64,000 nt of DNA from Sinorhizobium sp. BG8 (GTDB lineage Bacteria; Pseudomonadota; Alphaproteobacteria; Rhizobiales; Rhizobiaceae). The position numbers and the translations under genes were made by a program. The stretch spans positions 2,499,501-2,563,500 of the forward strand of contig NZ_CP044011.1 of NCBI RefSeq assembly GCF_016864555.1, in the 5' to 3' direction. Below the pieces are notes generated by a model. That model did not search any database. It worked only from the letters and a program-made list of their open reading frames with translations, and had not been told where the DNA came from. Shown one piece after another: positions 17,385 through 26,334 of the stretch (positions are counted from its first letter, which is position 1; the number at the start of each line of letters is the position of its first letter).

Positions 17385-18296
17385 ATGAAGTATAGCCCGC
17401 CTTATGGCAGCTCAGATCCGAACGCTGCCTATGTGGACCGCAATACGGCTGGCGCCCAGTCAGGCTCACGTGTGCCCGCCATGGCCGTCGAGGCGGCGCA
17501 GCGCGAGATCGTCGCTGTCATCACAGACGCCGGCCTCACGCCCGACTCGGCCGACATGACGCAGCTCCTTCAAGCTATCGCCCTGAAGATCGCGGCGGCG
17601 ACCGGCGGCGGCGCCGTGGAAAATTATCTCCTCATGACGCAGGCGCGTGCTCGCCTGCCTATATTCCCGGAGGTGCTGACGAGCGACGGGCGCTTGCCCG
17701 TCGTCTCTCCTTCGACCGGGCAGATACGTGTGCCGGCTGGTTATGAGTTTCTGCACCGCGGCATTTTCTCTGTGACGACGGTGCAGGCGGATTTCGCGAC
17801 AGCCGGCAACAAGACCTATCATCTCCGCTGGTCGCCGACGGCCGGTTTTGCGCTCAAGGATGTCTCCGACCTGACCTACAATTCGAGTTCGCTTGCCGAG
17901 TCCAGCGCGACTTTCGATTCGAAGTATGACGACATGCTGGTTAGCCGCGTGGTCACCAGTTCCGGCAATATTCCGACGATCACCAATCTGGTGAACGTCG
18001 CCAGGGTGATCGAGGAAATGACGGCCTCCGGGACGATCACGACGCTCCCCTATAGCAACGCTTCCGAAGGCAGTGCCTCGATCGTTTACAATCTCGCGCG
18101 CACCCCGAAAATCAGCGTTACGCCCCGCGAGATCAACACCGGAGCAAACGAGGGCGGAAGCTTTCCGAGCAGCTCCTCCCACGATCACGACTTCTTTCTG
18201 CAGACGACCGCAAAGACCAGATATGGCGCGACATTCCGCATGCTGCGGGATTTCTCGCTCAATGATTTTGCCCTGAACGTGGTGGTATTCGCATGA
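17385..18296 (+). CDS. Phage tail fibre-like protein
   Basis: This 303-residue protein begins MKYSPPYGSSDPNAAYVDRN, with a short conserved N-terminal domain probably anchoring it to the baseplate (about residues 1-75, AVEAAQREIVAVITDAGLTP). Strand-rich sequence without obvious enzymatic motifs follows. Placement directly after the gp48-like gene is where fibre genes lie in Mu-like phages. A good ribosome site (CGAGAGGTCATC) precedes the ATG, and the stop overlaps the next fibre gene. Confidence 0.75.
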   Translation: MKYSPPYGSSDPNAAYVDRNTAGAQSGSRVPAMAVEAAQREIVAVITDAGLTPDSADMTQLLQAIALKIAAATGGGAVENYLLMTQARARLPIFPEVLTSDGRLPVVSPSTGQIRVPAGYEFLHRGIFSVTTVQADFATAGNKTYHLRWSPTAGFALKDVSDLTYNSSSLAESSATFDSKYDDMLVSRVVTSSGNIPTITNLVNVARVIEEMTASGTITTLPYSNASEGSASIVYNLARTPKISVTPREINTGANEGGSFPSSSSHDHDFFLQTTAKTRYGATFRMLRDFSLNDFALNVVVFA

Positions 18297-20668
18297 GCAC
18301 GATTGTCATTGCCGGTGAAGCCATCGAAGCCCTTCGCATCGATGAACTCAGTTCCGACAATTCCTCGGACCTCTCGGGCGTCAGCTTCCCTGTCATGCGC
18401 GACGGTCAGACCGGGAGAACGGACGGTGGAGCAATCAAGGACTACGTTCGCGAGGAGATGATTGATCTCGTCCCAGAGCTTCAGGCCGGCAGCATCGCCG
18501 TCACCAACGAGGATGGGACAAGCCGGGAAGAGAAGACGCTCGCCGAGCTAGGGGACATTCTCGGTGCGGCTGTGTGGACGAGCGGCCAGTATCGTACGCT
18601 GCGCGCGCGCGGGCGGGACACCTATTGCATCCTCGATGCGCCCGGCAACCCGGACCCGACAGGCGGCAATCTGAGCACTACGGCACTTCAAGCGATGACG
18701 GCGGAAGCCAACGCGGGCAAGGGCGTCAAGCTCGATCTGCTCTATGGAAACTATCGCATAGACACGGGCCTGAAATTTACGAAGCCTGTCGAGATTGTGG
18801 GGCGCGGTCGTGGGTACTGGCATCCGAAGCCGCCAAGCGCTGGCGATGGTGTATCGAGCGAAGCGCCAACGCAAATCATCCTGACCGGTACGGGGCCGAA
18901 AGCTTACACCGTGCACGGCATCAGTTCCATGCTCGTGAGCGGGGGTGTAGTAACGAACCCTTCCGCCTCTCTAGGGAACGATTCGGCTTATCGGTTATCG
19001 TCGTTCGAAACGGCCGTCGCGACTGCGGCAGGGCGTTCCCGCAAGGCGTTCTCCGCCGGTTTGTGGTTCGCGCCAGGTGCTGCGGGCTCGCGCCTTTCTG
19101 GGCTTCGGATCATTCCGGATGGAGGCGGAGTCAATGGTCTTGACAAGTACATTACCGCTGGCCTCGCGACTGACGCGTGGGCTGCGGATTGGGATGTCGG
19201 TCTCGTCATCGAGATGGCAAACCAGATGCTTATCAAGGATGTTGAAAGCGTCGGCCACTTCCGGATGATGGGGGAACTGCTTCTCGCCATCCCTGCGAAT
19301 CCGGCAGATTCCGCTATACCCGCGATGTGGGGCATCGCGCATGAGAACGTCCAGACAGCGGGCTTCCGTGCAACGGAAATCCGCGGCGCGGACGCTTTCC
19401 GCTGCGTCACGGTTGGGGCCGACTATATCGAGGTTCCCTGGGCGGACGATCACCCGTTCGACCCTTCGGCCTTCAGCTACATCGGTTATGGCACGGGATT
19501 GTTCACCTTGGTCGGGTCCACGACCTTCACGGGGATATCCAAGGTCGGTAGCAATCTGCGGCTGACGGGTGTGGTATCCGCAGGCTCGATTTCGGTAGGC
19601 AACCACATCTATGCCCGCCGTTTTGGTGGCGGGACATCCCACGTAACGTGGGACAACAACTGCAAGTTTGCGGGCATGCAGCATCAATCGGGCAACGTCT
19701 GCCATAGCAGCGCGCTCGGTGCGAATGCCATGCCATCCCCTGGCGCGGCATTCGTTGCGTCCGGTTGGCGCATGACTGAGCTTGAAATCTATGGAGCGAT
19801 CCAGACAATCGAAGAAGTTGCAATTCATGTTCACGCACTGTCCGGATCAAGGATCATCGTGCAGGACGAAGGCAGCGGCCCCAAGCCATCACGTATCATC
19901 ACCTCGCTCGGCGAGGCTGACAACGCCCGGGTCGCGAACCCGGCCGGGCGCACTCAGTACTGCTTCATCGACGGCATCCGCGGGATGAAGAATGACACAG
20001 GAATTGATACGAGGCCTGTGTTGGACAATGCCGCTGCGAGCAGCGCTTACCCATCAGACACGGGCTTGTTCGCGCTTGCGTCGAACATGGAGGTCCCCTC
20101 CATGGAGTTTACCAAGGCGGACGGCAGCCGCTCGTTTTACTTCGACCGCACTAACTTATGGAACAGTCACAGCGCCCATAACTTACCCAGCGTCGACAAC
20201 ACTTATGACGACGGCAGCACCTCGTTCAGAAAGCGCTCCGACTTCGCGCGCCAGCAGTTTTTTGGCACTGGGCAAGCCTCGCTAACCGGAGGTGCTGGAA
20301 CGCCGATCGGGAGTGTCGGCGGCAACCGCGGCACGGTGTACGTCGATGAGAGCACTGGCAAGGTATACGTCAAGCCAACGTCCACCGGGAACTCCGACTG
20401 GAGGGAGCTCCCTCAAATCCTCACAGGCTCCACCACATGGGACCCTGCGAGCCTGGCGGACGGAGCCGGCGCCTCGTACAACGTCACCGTCACGGGTGCC
20501 GTACTAGGGGACTATTGCATTCCGTCGTTCTCGTTGAACACACAAGCGATGATCCTGACCGCACACGTGACCTCGGCGGACACAGTTACGGTCAGGCTGC
20601 AGAACGAGACCGGAAGCACGATCGACCTTGCGTCGGGAACACTTAGGGTTGCCGTGTTCAAGCAGTGA
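18293..20668 (+). CDS. Large tail fibre/tailspike protein
   Basis: This 791-residue protein is probably the host-recognition fibre or spike. The first 120 residues are helical and charged (ENGTSREEKTLAELGD-type region). The middle, with repeated Gly/Ser strands and a GNYRIDTGLKFTKPVEIVG segment, suggests a right-handed beta-helix as in pectate-lyase-like tailspikes. The last 60 residues (TVTGAVLGDYCIPSFSLN to the end) form a small strand domain common at phage fibre ends. Its stop touches the stop of a convergent minus-strand gene. Catalytic activity cannot be told from the sequence. Confidence 0.8.
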   Translation: MSTIVIAGEAIEALRIDELSSDNSSDLSGVSFPVMRDGQTGRTDGGAIKDYVREEMIDLVPELQAGSIAVTNEDGTSREEKTLAELGDILGAAVWTSGQYRTLRARGRDTYCILDAPGNPDPTGGNLSTTALQAMTAEANAGKGVKLDLLYGNYRIDTGLKFTKPVEIVGRGRGYWHPKPPSAGDGVSSEAPTQIILTGTGPKAYTVHGISSMLVSGGVVTNPSASLGNDSAYRLSSFETAVATAAGRSRKAFSAGLWFAPGAAGSRLSGLRIIPDGGGVNGLDKYITAGLATDAWAADWDVGLVIEMANQMLIKDVESVGHFRMMGELLLAIPANPADSAIPAMWGIAHENVQTAGFRATEIRGADAFRCVTVGADYIEVPWADDHPFDPSAFSYIGYGTGLFTLVGSTTFTGISKVGSNLRLTGVVSAGSISVGNHIYARRFGGGTSHVTWDNNCKFAGMQHQSGNVCHSSALGANAMPSPGAAFVASGWRMTELEIYGAIQTIEEVAIHVHALSGSRIIVQDEGSGPKPSRIITSLGEADNARVANPAGRTQYCFIDGIRGMKNDTGIDTRPVLDNAAASSAYPSDTGLFALASNMEVPSMEFTKADGSRSFYFDRTNLWNSHSAHNLPSVDNTYDDGSTSFRKRSDFARQQFFGTGQASLTGGAGTPIGSVGGNRGTVYVDESTGKVYVKPTSTGNSDWRELPQILTGSTTWDPASLADGAGASYNVTVTGAVLGDYCIPSFSLNTQAMILTAHVTSADTVTVRLQNETGSTIDLASGTLRVAVFKQ

Positions 20669-20965
20669 TCAGCGTTTGAAACGCTCTTGGTACAAGCGGT
20701 CATCAACTGCGCTCAGGTATGCCTGCAACGCCGGGATGTTCTCTGTCGGGATGTCAAGGAAGTCCGCAACCTTGATCACATATTCCATCGAGAATTGCCC
20801 GTCGAATAGTGCATTGGCGACCGGGATAGCGTCCTGTTTAAATTCGTTATCCCGGTCGGCTGCCATGCCTAGATGATGCACAATTGACATCTGCTGGAAA
20901 TCGAGTTCCTTCTTCCGCGCCTTTCTGGCCGTGAAGAGGCTCAGTACGTTGCTAACCGGCTTCAT
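20669..20965 (-). CDS. Small hypothetical cargo protein
   Basis: This 98-residue protein starts MKPVSNVLSLFTARKARK. A strong ribosome site (GAGAGGA, five bases before) supports ATG at 20965 over two earlier in-frame ATGs. It has a basic N-terminal stretch and helical middle and end (MEYVIKVADFLDIPTENIP). I do not recognise the family. It is convergent with the tail fibre gene, the stops being adjacent. Opposite orientation to the late genes suggests expression in the lysogen, as for moron genes. Confidence 0.6.
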   Translation of the reverse strand: MKPVSNVLSLFTARKARKKELDFQQMSIVHHLGMAADRDNEFKQDAIPVANALFDGQFSMEYVIKVADFLDIPTENIPALQAYLSAVDDRLYQERFKR

Positions 20966-20975
20966 CGGAATCCTC

Positions 20976-21071
20976 TCATTCATCTGCAAGTTTTTCACTG
21001 TCGCCACTAACCCGAAAGCGATGCTTCATCTCGGTGATGAGGTCAAGCAATTCCTCTCGCTCGATCAACAT
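20976..21071 (-). CDS. Possible leader ORF upstream of the 98-aa cargo gene
   Basis: A 31-codon frame (MLIEREELLDLITEMKHRF onwards) ends 10 bases before the ATG of the downstream gene and its stop lies within that gene's ribosome site, so translation of one could open the other. The peptide is helical and acidic. No clear ribosome site precedes its own ATG. It may be a chance frame. Confidence 0.35.
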   Translation of the reverse strand: MLIEREELLDLITEMKHRFRVSGDSEKLADE

Positions 21072-21654
21072 GCCAGTGAGGGGGGCTGTAAACGGACTGC
21101 CGAACGCACGCCGCGTGGAACAGTTCCTCGATCGAACGTCTCGCTTTCGCCAGGCTATCCCGGTTGTATTGCACGCCTTACGCAATCATAAAGGGTTTTG
21201 GCAGGAACTGGAGAAATGGCGGCCGAAGCAATTCACGTATTCTGCGCGAGATCGCTTTGATTTGTGGAGCAGACTTTCATGTTTGCTTAATAAGGTGGAA
21301 GGATAGCGGCCTTGCGCTTGCCCGATAGCATCGAGCAGCAATCTTAAACTCATGGGCTGCCTTCTGATAGTTCACCTTCTCAATCGCTTGCCGTCCCCTG
21401 TCCCTAATTTCTTTCGTACTGGCCGGCTTTCTTGACACCAGGCGAGATTCCGATCGCTATTTGCTAACCTGCATCTATCCTCGGTATCGAGGTGCGCCTC
21501 GAGCCGTAGTAACTTCAGTCGGCTCGTCTATTTTGGTCCGTCCGATGTTTGGGGCATCTTCCGTCTCAAACTTCTTTGCGGTATAGGAGCACCGTCTCGC
21601 GAGGACCAGTTCCGTCTCAGCGAGACGTCCTCGCTCGCGAATCGCGTTTCCATT
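21072..21654. other. 583-bp gap with degenerate coding sequence
   Basis: No complete gene with a credible start is seen here. The only protein-like stretch is the start-less minus-strand frame listed separately (21277-21456). Base composition is visibly lower in GC than the phage head and tail genes, matching the cargo genes on its right. It may be what remains of an older cargo gene plus the promoter region for the gene starting near 21655. Confidence 0.5.
21277..21456 (-). pseudogene. Possible remnant of a glycosyltransferase-like C-terminus
   Basis: A 59-codon minus-strand frame with no start codon reads RDRGRQAIEKVNYQKAAHEF near its middle and stops at 21277. Upstream it is closed by in-frame stops. 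The heptad-like ending resembles C-terminal helices of some bacterial glycosyltransferases, which would fit the glycan-related genes next door. The family link is weak and from pattern memory only. Confidence 0.3.
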
Positions 21655-22821
21655 GTGCGGTATCGTTACGGACTGTTCTTTAGGGATGTGATCTTGGCCA
21701 ATACAATTCAATTCTCCAACGTTTTTATAGCCTCGGACATCTTGTCCACCAGTATGAAAGAGCAGGATAGCAACCTTAGGTGGCTGCAGGATCTGTTTAG
21801 CCGGCCACTATCAAATGGTTCCGGAGTGGCTGTCGCGGTGGCGTCGAGGCGGTGGAACGACGCATTCGGGTTCGAACGCGAGCGGTTCTTTGAACTCTCC
21901 GGAATGGCCGTCGACCTTGAGGAAACTCAGATTTTTTTTGAGGCTTCGAAGGTGGCGGATGCGTCCATCGACTACTTTAGGCAGCACTTTCCGCCAGGTA
22001 GCGTTATTTTCGGCTACGAGCTGAGCGCCGCAACGCGGGAAGTTATCGATCGATCCGGGCTCACATATATCGATATGTGGCTGCATCCAATAAGGTTTTT
22101 GGATGACCTTCTGTTTGCGTTCAACTCGAACGACCATGAATTTAAGGAGCGGATGTCGTCATTCGAATTGCCTGAAGAGTTGAGCTACGTCTATGCGGGC
22201 CGGCTGAGGGTGCAGATGTACCGCGGCAAGCCGCGCATTAGCAACGATCTCAAGCCGCACAGCGCGCTTTACGTGGGGCAAACCTTAAAAGACAAAGCTA
22301 TCGCGTCTGACCGGGGGATGTTGAGCCTACTCAACTTTTGTCCTGAGTTCGATGCCGCTGCCCAACGCTACCATCACATCTATTACTCACGGCACCCGTT
22401 CGTGAAGAACGGAGACGAAAAGACACTCTCCTATGCCCGCGGGTTTAAGAACGTTTCGCTAACAGAGAATCCTACTTACATGCTGCTGGCATCGGACGAA
22501 ATTGAGTTCGTATTCACGATATCATCGTCTGTGGTTACCGAGGCAAAGTATTTCGGAAAAGAAACTCAATACCTTTTTAAGCCTCCTGTTCGAATTTACT
22601 CTGACGATGGGTACTGTAGTTTGCTGCACAACTATCTCTTTTCTGACTTCTGGAGATATGTGTTTTCGGGCGGTGAACGGCCCGACGCTCGATCTATCAA
22701 TTTCATTGACGGTAGAAACAAGGTTCGGGATATGTTGAATTGGTATTGGGGCTTCAGGCAAATCGATCGCCTAGAGGGCCTCTATAACAATGTCTCCTCC
22801 CTTCTTGCGCGGAAGGGGTAA
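21655..22821 (+). CDS. Capsule/glycan biosynthesis-like protein (cargo)
   Basis: This protein of up to 388 residues is soluble and looks like the polysaccharide-export or surface-glycan proteins found beside HAD/glycosyltransferase genes; segments such as SVIFGYELSAATREVIDRSG and AQRYHHIYYSRHPFVKNGDE recall capsule-synthesis proteins. I cannot name a family with certainty. Start choice is open: GTG 21655 has no ribosome site, while TTG 21694 has AGGGA about eight bases upstream and would give 375 residues. It ends five bases before the HAD gene start and is probably co-transcribed with it. Codon use is more AT-rich than in the tail genes. Confidence 0.65.
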   Translation: MRYRYGLFFRDVILANTIQFSNVFIASDILSTSMKEQDSNLRWLQDLFSRPLSNGSGVAVAVASRRWNDAFGFERERFFELSGMAVDLEETQIFFEASKVADASIDYFRQHFPPGSVIFGYELSAATREVIDRSGLTYIDMWLHPIRFLDDLLFAFNSNDHEFKERMSSFELPEELSYVYAGRLRVQMYRGKPRISNDLKPHSALYVGQTLKDKAIASDRGMLSLLNFCPEFDAAAQRYHHIYYSRHPFVKNGDEKTLSYARGFKNVSLTENPTYMLLASDEIEFVFTISSSVVTEAKYFGKETQYLFKPPVRIYSDDGYCSLLHNYLFSDFWRYVFSGGERPDARSINFIDGRNKVRDMLNWYWGFRQIDRLEGLYNNVSSLLARKG

Positions 22822-22825
22822 TTCT

Positions 22826-25111
22826 ATGCTCAACATTTCCGCGGCAAAAGTACGGATCGGGGCGGCAGACGTCGTCTCCTTCGACGTCTTTGACACGTTG
22901 ATCCGCCGGAACGTCGATTCCCCCCGTGACGTTTTCCATCTGATGAAAGGTGCGGCCAGCGAGTTGTCTGACGGGCACGTGTCGGACTTTAAGACCACTC
23001 GCGTGCATGCCGAGAAGGCGGCATTGAAGAAGGCCCGCGAAGGCGGTGTAGAGGAAGTAACGTTCGATCAAATCTATCAGGAGTTTAAAAAGTTAACTGG
23101 GATTGACGACGTCACAATTTCTCGCCTGCAGGAGTTGGAAGTTGAGACGGAGCTTCGTTGCGTAGATGTGCGTATTATCGGACGCGACCTGTTTCACTAC
23201 GCGAAGATGCTCAATAAGAGAATTATCCTCGCCTCCGATATGTATCTACCGCGATCAGTGATCCTCGAGTTGCTGGATCGTGCTGGCATTAATGGATATT
23301 CGACTCTTTACCTGTCGAATGAATTGATGAAGACAAAGCGCGAAGGTGATCTCTTTGTTCACATTCTGCAAGATTTGAGAATAAACCCTTCGCAGATGGT
23401 CCATGTCGGTGACAATCCCATAGGTGATTTGTCGTCGCCGAATGCGCTCGACATTGCCACCATCCATTTACCCAGATCGGTGGTGAATTTTCGGAAATCT
23501 TCGGAGTTCGCGGTAAGGCTAGCCGCAGCTGGAAAGAAGCGCTGGTCGCTTACAAAGAGTGTTGTCGATGCGTTGATAGCAGATCGTTTCTTTGATGCGG
23601 CTGACAGCCGCACTGAGGATTCGTTCTTTCGTGACGATCCGTTCCAGTTCGGCTACACGGCTCTCGGGCCTGCTATCTTGGGTATGAGCTTCTGGCTCTA
23701 TCGTGAGGCCAAGTCGGATAGAGTGAAGAAACTCTTCTTCCTGTCGCGAGACGGCCTGGTTATGAAGCGTGTCTTCGACGAACTGTTCCCTGCTGAAGAA
23801 AGTGGGATCGAGACGGACTATCTTTATTGTTCCCGCAGAATGTCTCGGGTGGCTCTCATCCGAAACAGGATCGATCTTTTGCAACCGGTAGGTCGGCGAA
23901 TATTCGCTTCTACCCTCGAAAGCTGGCTGGAGCAAAATTACGGTGTCGCTCCGGGACAAATAGACCCACTTGTGGCTGAGCGACATGGTTTCTCGGGCCT
24001 TGATGCTATCATTGACAACAATACAGATCGCGAAACTCTGTCTGCGCTGGTCGTGGACATTGAGGACACCTTGCTCGCCATCGCCGCGGGTGAAAGGGCA
24101 GCGCTGATGCGGTATCTTGCCGAGAAAGGCGTCGGTGGCGGCGAGCACGCGGTTGTGGACATTGGATATGCCGGCACCATGCAGGAGGCTCTAACTACAC
24201 TGCTCAGGACAGATCTCAAAGGATATTACTTTGCGGTGTTCAATACGGCTTCTGGCGTGAAGAACCAGCTTGACCTTAAAGGATACGTTTCACATTTCGG
24301 CGTGGACGACAACTCGTCCCTCGGTATCTGTACGCACAGGTTCATATACGAAAGCCTCATCTGCAGTAGTGAGGATAGCGTCTTGAAAATGACCGAGACC
24401 GAGGCTGGCGTAAAGCCGGTGGGGCGACCGAACAAGTTAGATTTGCGGCGCAAGTGCTTTGTGGACTACGCTCATTCAGGCGTGGTTGCATTGGCAAGGG
24501 AATATAAGAATAACTCTCCAGTTGCTCCTGCAACCTCGATCCTTCCCCCAGAGTCAAGCACGCTGATTCTTGATTTGTACCTTCGAAAGCCGATGCCGAA
24601 AGATGTTCCGCTGCTCTACGGTATCGCTTTCGAGGATATCTATGGCGTAGAGAAGGAAAGATATTTGGCTGTTGAGCCGGCTATAATGGAACAACTTGAG
24701 CCAAGCCAGATCATCTGGAAAGAGAGTATTGCGATACAGTCAGAAACTGTACAAGCGCCGCCCGATGCGCCAGCTAAAAAACCAGCTAAGAAACCAGCTA
24801 AGAAACCAGCTAAAAAACTGACCGCAACGAGTGTGCTGGGCAAAGCAAAAGACGCTTTCGCTGATAAGAACTTCACTGCAGCCGCTGAGGGCTTCATGGA
24901 GGTTTTTGAGATGGACCCTAGGAAGTCGAACTATTTGCGGGCGGCCGCCGAGGCATATTTCAAGGCGGGGAACAGGCCTCTCGCGGTGGCAAAGCTTTCC
25001 CAATATCGAAAACTGACCCCGAAGAACCGTCGCGCTAGATACAGACTTTGGGTAATGCGCTTTCCGACGTTGGGCAAGATAATCGGCCAGAACGAATTCG
25101 TGCTGCGATAA
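22826..25111 (+). CDS. HAD-superfamily hydrolase with repeat linker and TPR-like C-terminus (cargo)
   Basis: This 761-residue protein begins with a HAD fold: DVFDT at residues 20-24 (the nucleophile motif DxxDT), an LASDMYLP segment near 135, and VHVGDNPIGDLSSP near 193. A second domain follows (LFFLSRDGLVMKRVFDELF, near 305), as in large HAD proteins of surface-polysaccharide loci (COG5610 type). Residues 649-664 are four PAKK repeats, and the last 90 residues look like a TPR pair (AAEGFMEVFEMDPRKSNYLR). ATG 22826 is chosen for its GGAAGGGG site and the HAD start; the frame is open from 22790. Substrate unknown; glycan modification is inferred from neighbours. Confidence 0.75.
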   Translation: MLNISAAKVRIGAADVVSFDVFDTLIRRNVDSPRDVFHLMKGAASELSDGHVSDFKTTRVHAEKAALKKAREGGVEEVTFDQIYQEFKKLTGIDDVTISRLQELEVETELRCVDVRIIGRDLFHYAKMLNKRIILASDMYLPRSVILELLDRAGINGYSTLYLSNELMKTKREGDLFVHILQDLRINPSQMVHVGDNPIGDLSSPNALDIATIHLPRSVVNFRKSSEFAVRLAAAGKKRWSLTKSVVDALIADRFFDAADSRTEDSFFRDDPFQFGYTALGPAILGMSFWLYREAKSDRVKKLFFLSRDGLVMKRVFDELFPAEESGIETDYLYCSRRMSRVALIRNRIDLLQPVGRRIFASTLESWLEQNYGVAPGQIDPLVAERHGFSGLDAIIDNNTDRETLSALVVDIEDTLLAIAAGERAALMRYLAEKGVGGGEHAVVDIGYAGTMQEALTTLLRTDLKGYYFAVFNTASGVKNQLDLKGYVSHFGVDDNSSLGICTHRFIYESLICSSEDSVLKMTETEAGVKPVGRPNKLDLRRKCFVDYAHSGVVALAREYKNNSPVAPATSILPPESSTLILDLYLRKPMPKDVPLLYGIAFEDIYGVEKERYLAVEPAIMEQLEPSQIIWKESIAIQSETVQAPPDAPAKKPAKKPAKKPAKKLTATSVLGKAKDAFADKNFTAAAEGFMEVFEMDPRKSNYLRAAAEAYFKAGNRPLAVAKLSQYRKLTPKNRRARYRLWVMRFPTLGKIIGQNEFVLR
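24770..24817 (+). repeat. Four tandem 12-bp repeats encoding PAKK
   Basis: The unit CCAGCTAARAAA occurs four times in a row at 24770, 24782, 24794 and 24806, with one A/G difference between units. It encodes four copies of Pro-Ala-Lys-Lys in the linker of the HAD-type protein. In-frame 12-bp repeats can expand or contract by slippage and so vary linker length. Confidence 0.9.
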
Positions 25112-25117
25112 AACAAT

Positions 25118-25146
25118 GTTGGCGGTGGCTTCAGTGCTCCGCCAAC
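25118..25146. terminator. Possible terminator between convergent cargo genes
   Basis: An 8-bp perfect inverted repeat (GTTGGCGG at 25118-25125 and CCGCCAAC at 25139-25146) with a 13-base loop lies in the 40-bp gap between the HAD gene stop and the convergent methyltransferase stop. The following T-tract is weak. Confidence 0.4.
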
Positions 25147-25151
25147 CTCGT

Positions 25152-26078
25152 TTAGCATCGTGTGAGATTTCTTATCGCATGACCGTACATGCGGCCGTCA
25201 AAGTTTTCGGCGCAGTCGGGCGGGAAGAACTTTGAAAGCCGATCAACATCCCCAGAGTCGTAGTCGAGGGTAGGGAGCTCGACTGGCGCCTTTGGCACCA
25301 TCACGGTGATGTTGTAATCATAATTCATTATGAGAGCACTAGAGCAGTCGTTACCGGCGAGAACGAACTGATACAACAATATTCCTGCGTTCCACAGGGT
25401 GACGTGTCCCCCGACTATCGGATGTTTCAACGGGGGGACCGTGACAGCGAGCCAGCCATTGTCGTTAAGGTGAGACAGGCATTTTTTAAGGAACAAGTTC
25501 GGATTCACCTGGTGCTCCAGAACGTGGCTGCACCAAACGAGATCGTACTTTTCGGTTGACTTGAAAGTCATGAAGTCGCCAATGGTCTTGCGTATGTTCG
25601 GGTGGCGCTCGGTATCCGCCAAAGCCTCTGAGTTCTGGACATAGATCGAAGTTCCGTAGTCAACGCAATGAACCATCTTGTTGGCCTGAGCGAAGCGCAA
25701 CGCGTGCTCTTCACCGCCGGAACCGACATCGAGAACTGAGTTAATTCCAGGAAGCGAAAGGGCATGGGAAAGCGCCACCCCAGACCGCATTCTTCTGAGA
25801 TCAGGCTTGGTTCTCATCTGCCAGAAGAGTGATTCAAGTTGATGTGTAAAATTAGCCTTGTTGGCTTTAGCGATAGCGGCCTTTAGGGAACGTTCGGCCT
25901 CCTGAATGAACCCAATCTCCATCAGAACTTTAGCGTAGAATGTTATCTCGTCGATGCTGGCGTGTCGCTCGTCCACCTTGAATAGGTATGCAATTCCTTC
26001 AGCTTGCTGCTTTTGCCCCTTCGAGATGAGCGCTCTGATTTTTTGGAGAGCTTCCCTTTTAACACTCGCGTCTGACAT
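25152..26078 (-). CDS. SAM-dependent class I methyltransferase with TPR-like N-terminus (cargo)
   Basis: This 308-residue protein has the SAM-binding motif VLDVGSGGEEHAL at about residues 115-127, an acidic second motif (VHCVDYG), and LVWCSHVLEHQVNPNLFLKK, the common motif IV region of class I methyltransferases. Residues 15-75 are helical repeats similar to TPRs. ATG 26078 is preferred because CGGGGA lies in front; the frame extends to 26132 without a better site. It is transcribed toward the HAD gene. Sugar or lipid-linked glycan methylation is a guess from context. Confidence 0.8.
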   Translation of the reverse strand: MSDASVKREALQKIRALISKGQKQQAEGIAYLFKVDERHASIDEITFYAKVLMEIGFIQEAERSLKAAIAKANKANFTHQLESLFWQMRTKPDLRRMRSGVALSHALSLPGINSVLDVGSGGEEHALRFAQANKMVHCVDYGTSIYVQNSEALADTERHPNIRKTIGDFMTFKSTEKYDLVWCSHVLEHQVNPNLFLKKCLSHLNDNGWLAVTVPPLKHPIVGGHVTLWNAGILLYQFVLAGNDCSSALIMNYDYNITVMVPKAPVELPTLDYDSGDVDRLSKFFPPDCAENFDGRMYGHAIRNLTRC

Positions 26079-26334
26079 CAAATTTCCCCGTTGTGAGGGG
26101 GAACGCTTATAGTTCAAACACGGCCTGATCAACTAGCCAAGACATTTGAATCCTCTTCGCTGCAAACCTGCCACACATCTGTAAGCTAACCAACAACCAC
26201 GCGGCATTCTTTGCCTCGGTGCGCCGCCGCGCGCTCTAAGCCCAATTGAAACCCACATACGATCACGACCACGTCTCAGCGTGGCCGCGCCCTCATGCGT
26301 GGTCGATAGGCCTCCAAACTCAAAGGACAGAGCT
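26079..26334. other. Intergenic region between cargo methyltransferase and endolysin
   Basis: This 256-bp gap separates divergent genes and should hold promoters for both. An 8-bp perfect inverted repeat (CGACCACG at 26266-26273, CGTGGTCG at 26298-26305) lies 30 bases before the endolysin ATG and could fold in its leader. The low-GC character of the cargo ends here. Confidence 0.5.

Noticed and set aside
24770-24817. Tandem repeats considered as a CRISPR array
   Set aside because: Units are 12 bp, contiguous without spacers and in frame within a coding gene. No CRISPR-like repeat/spacer structure is present anywhere in the window.
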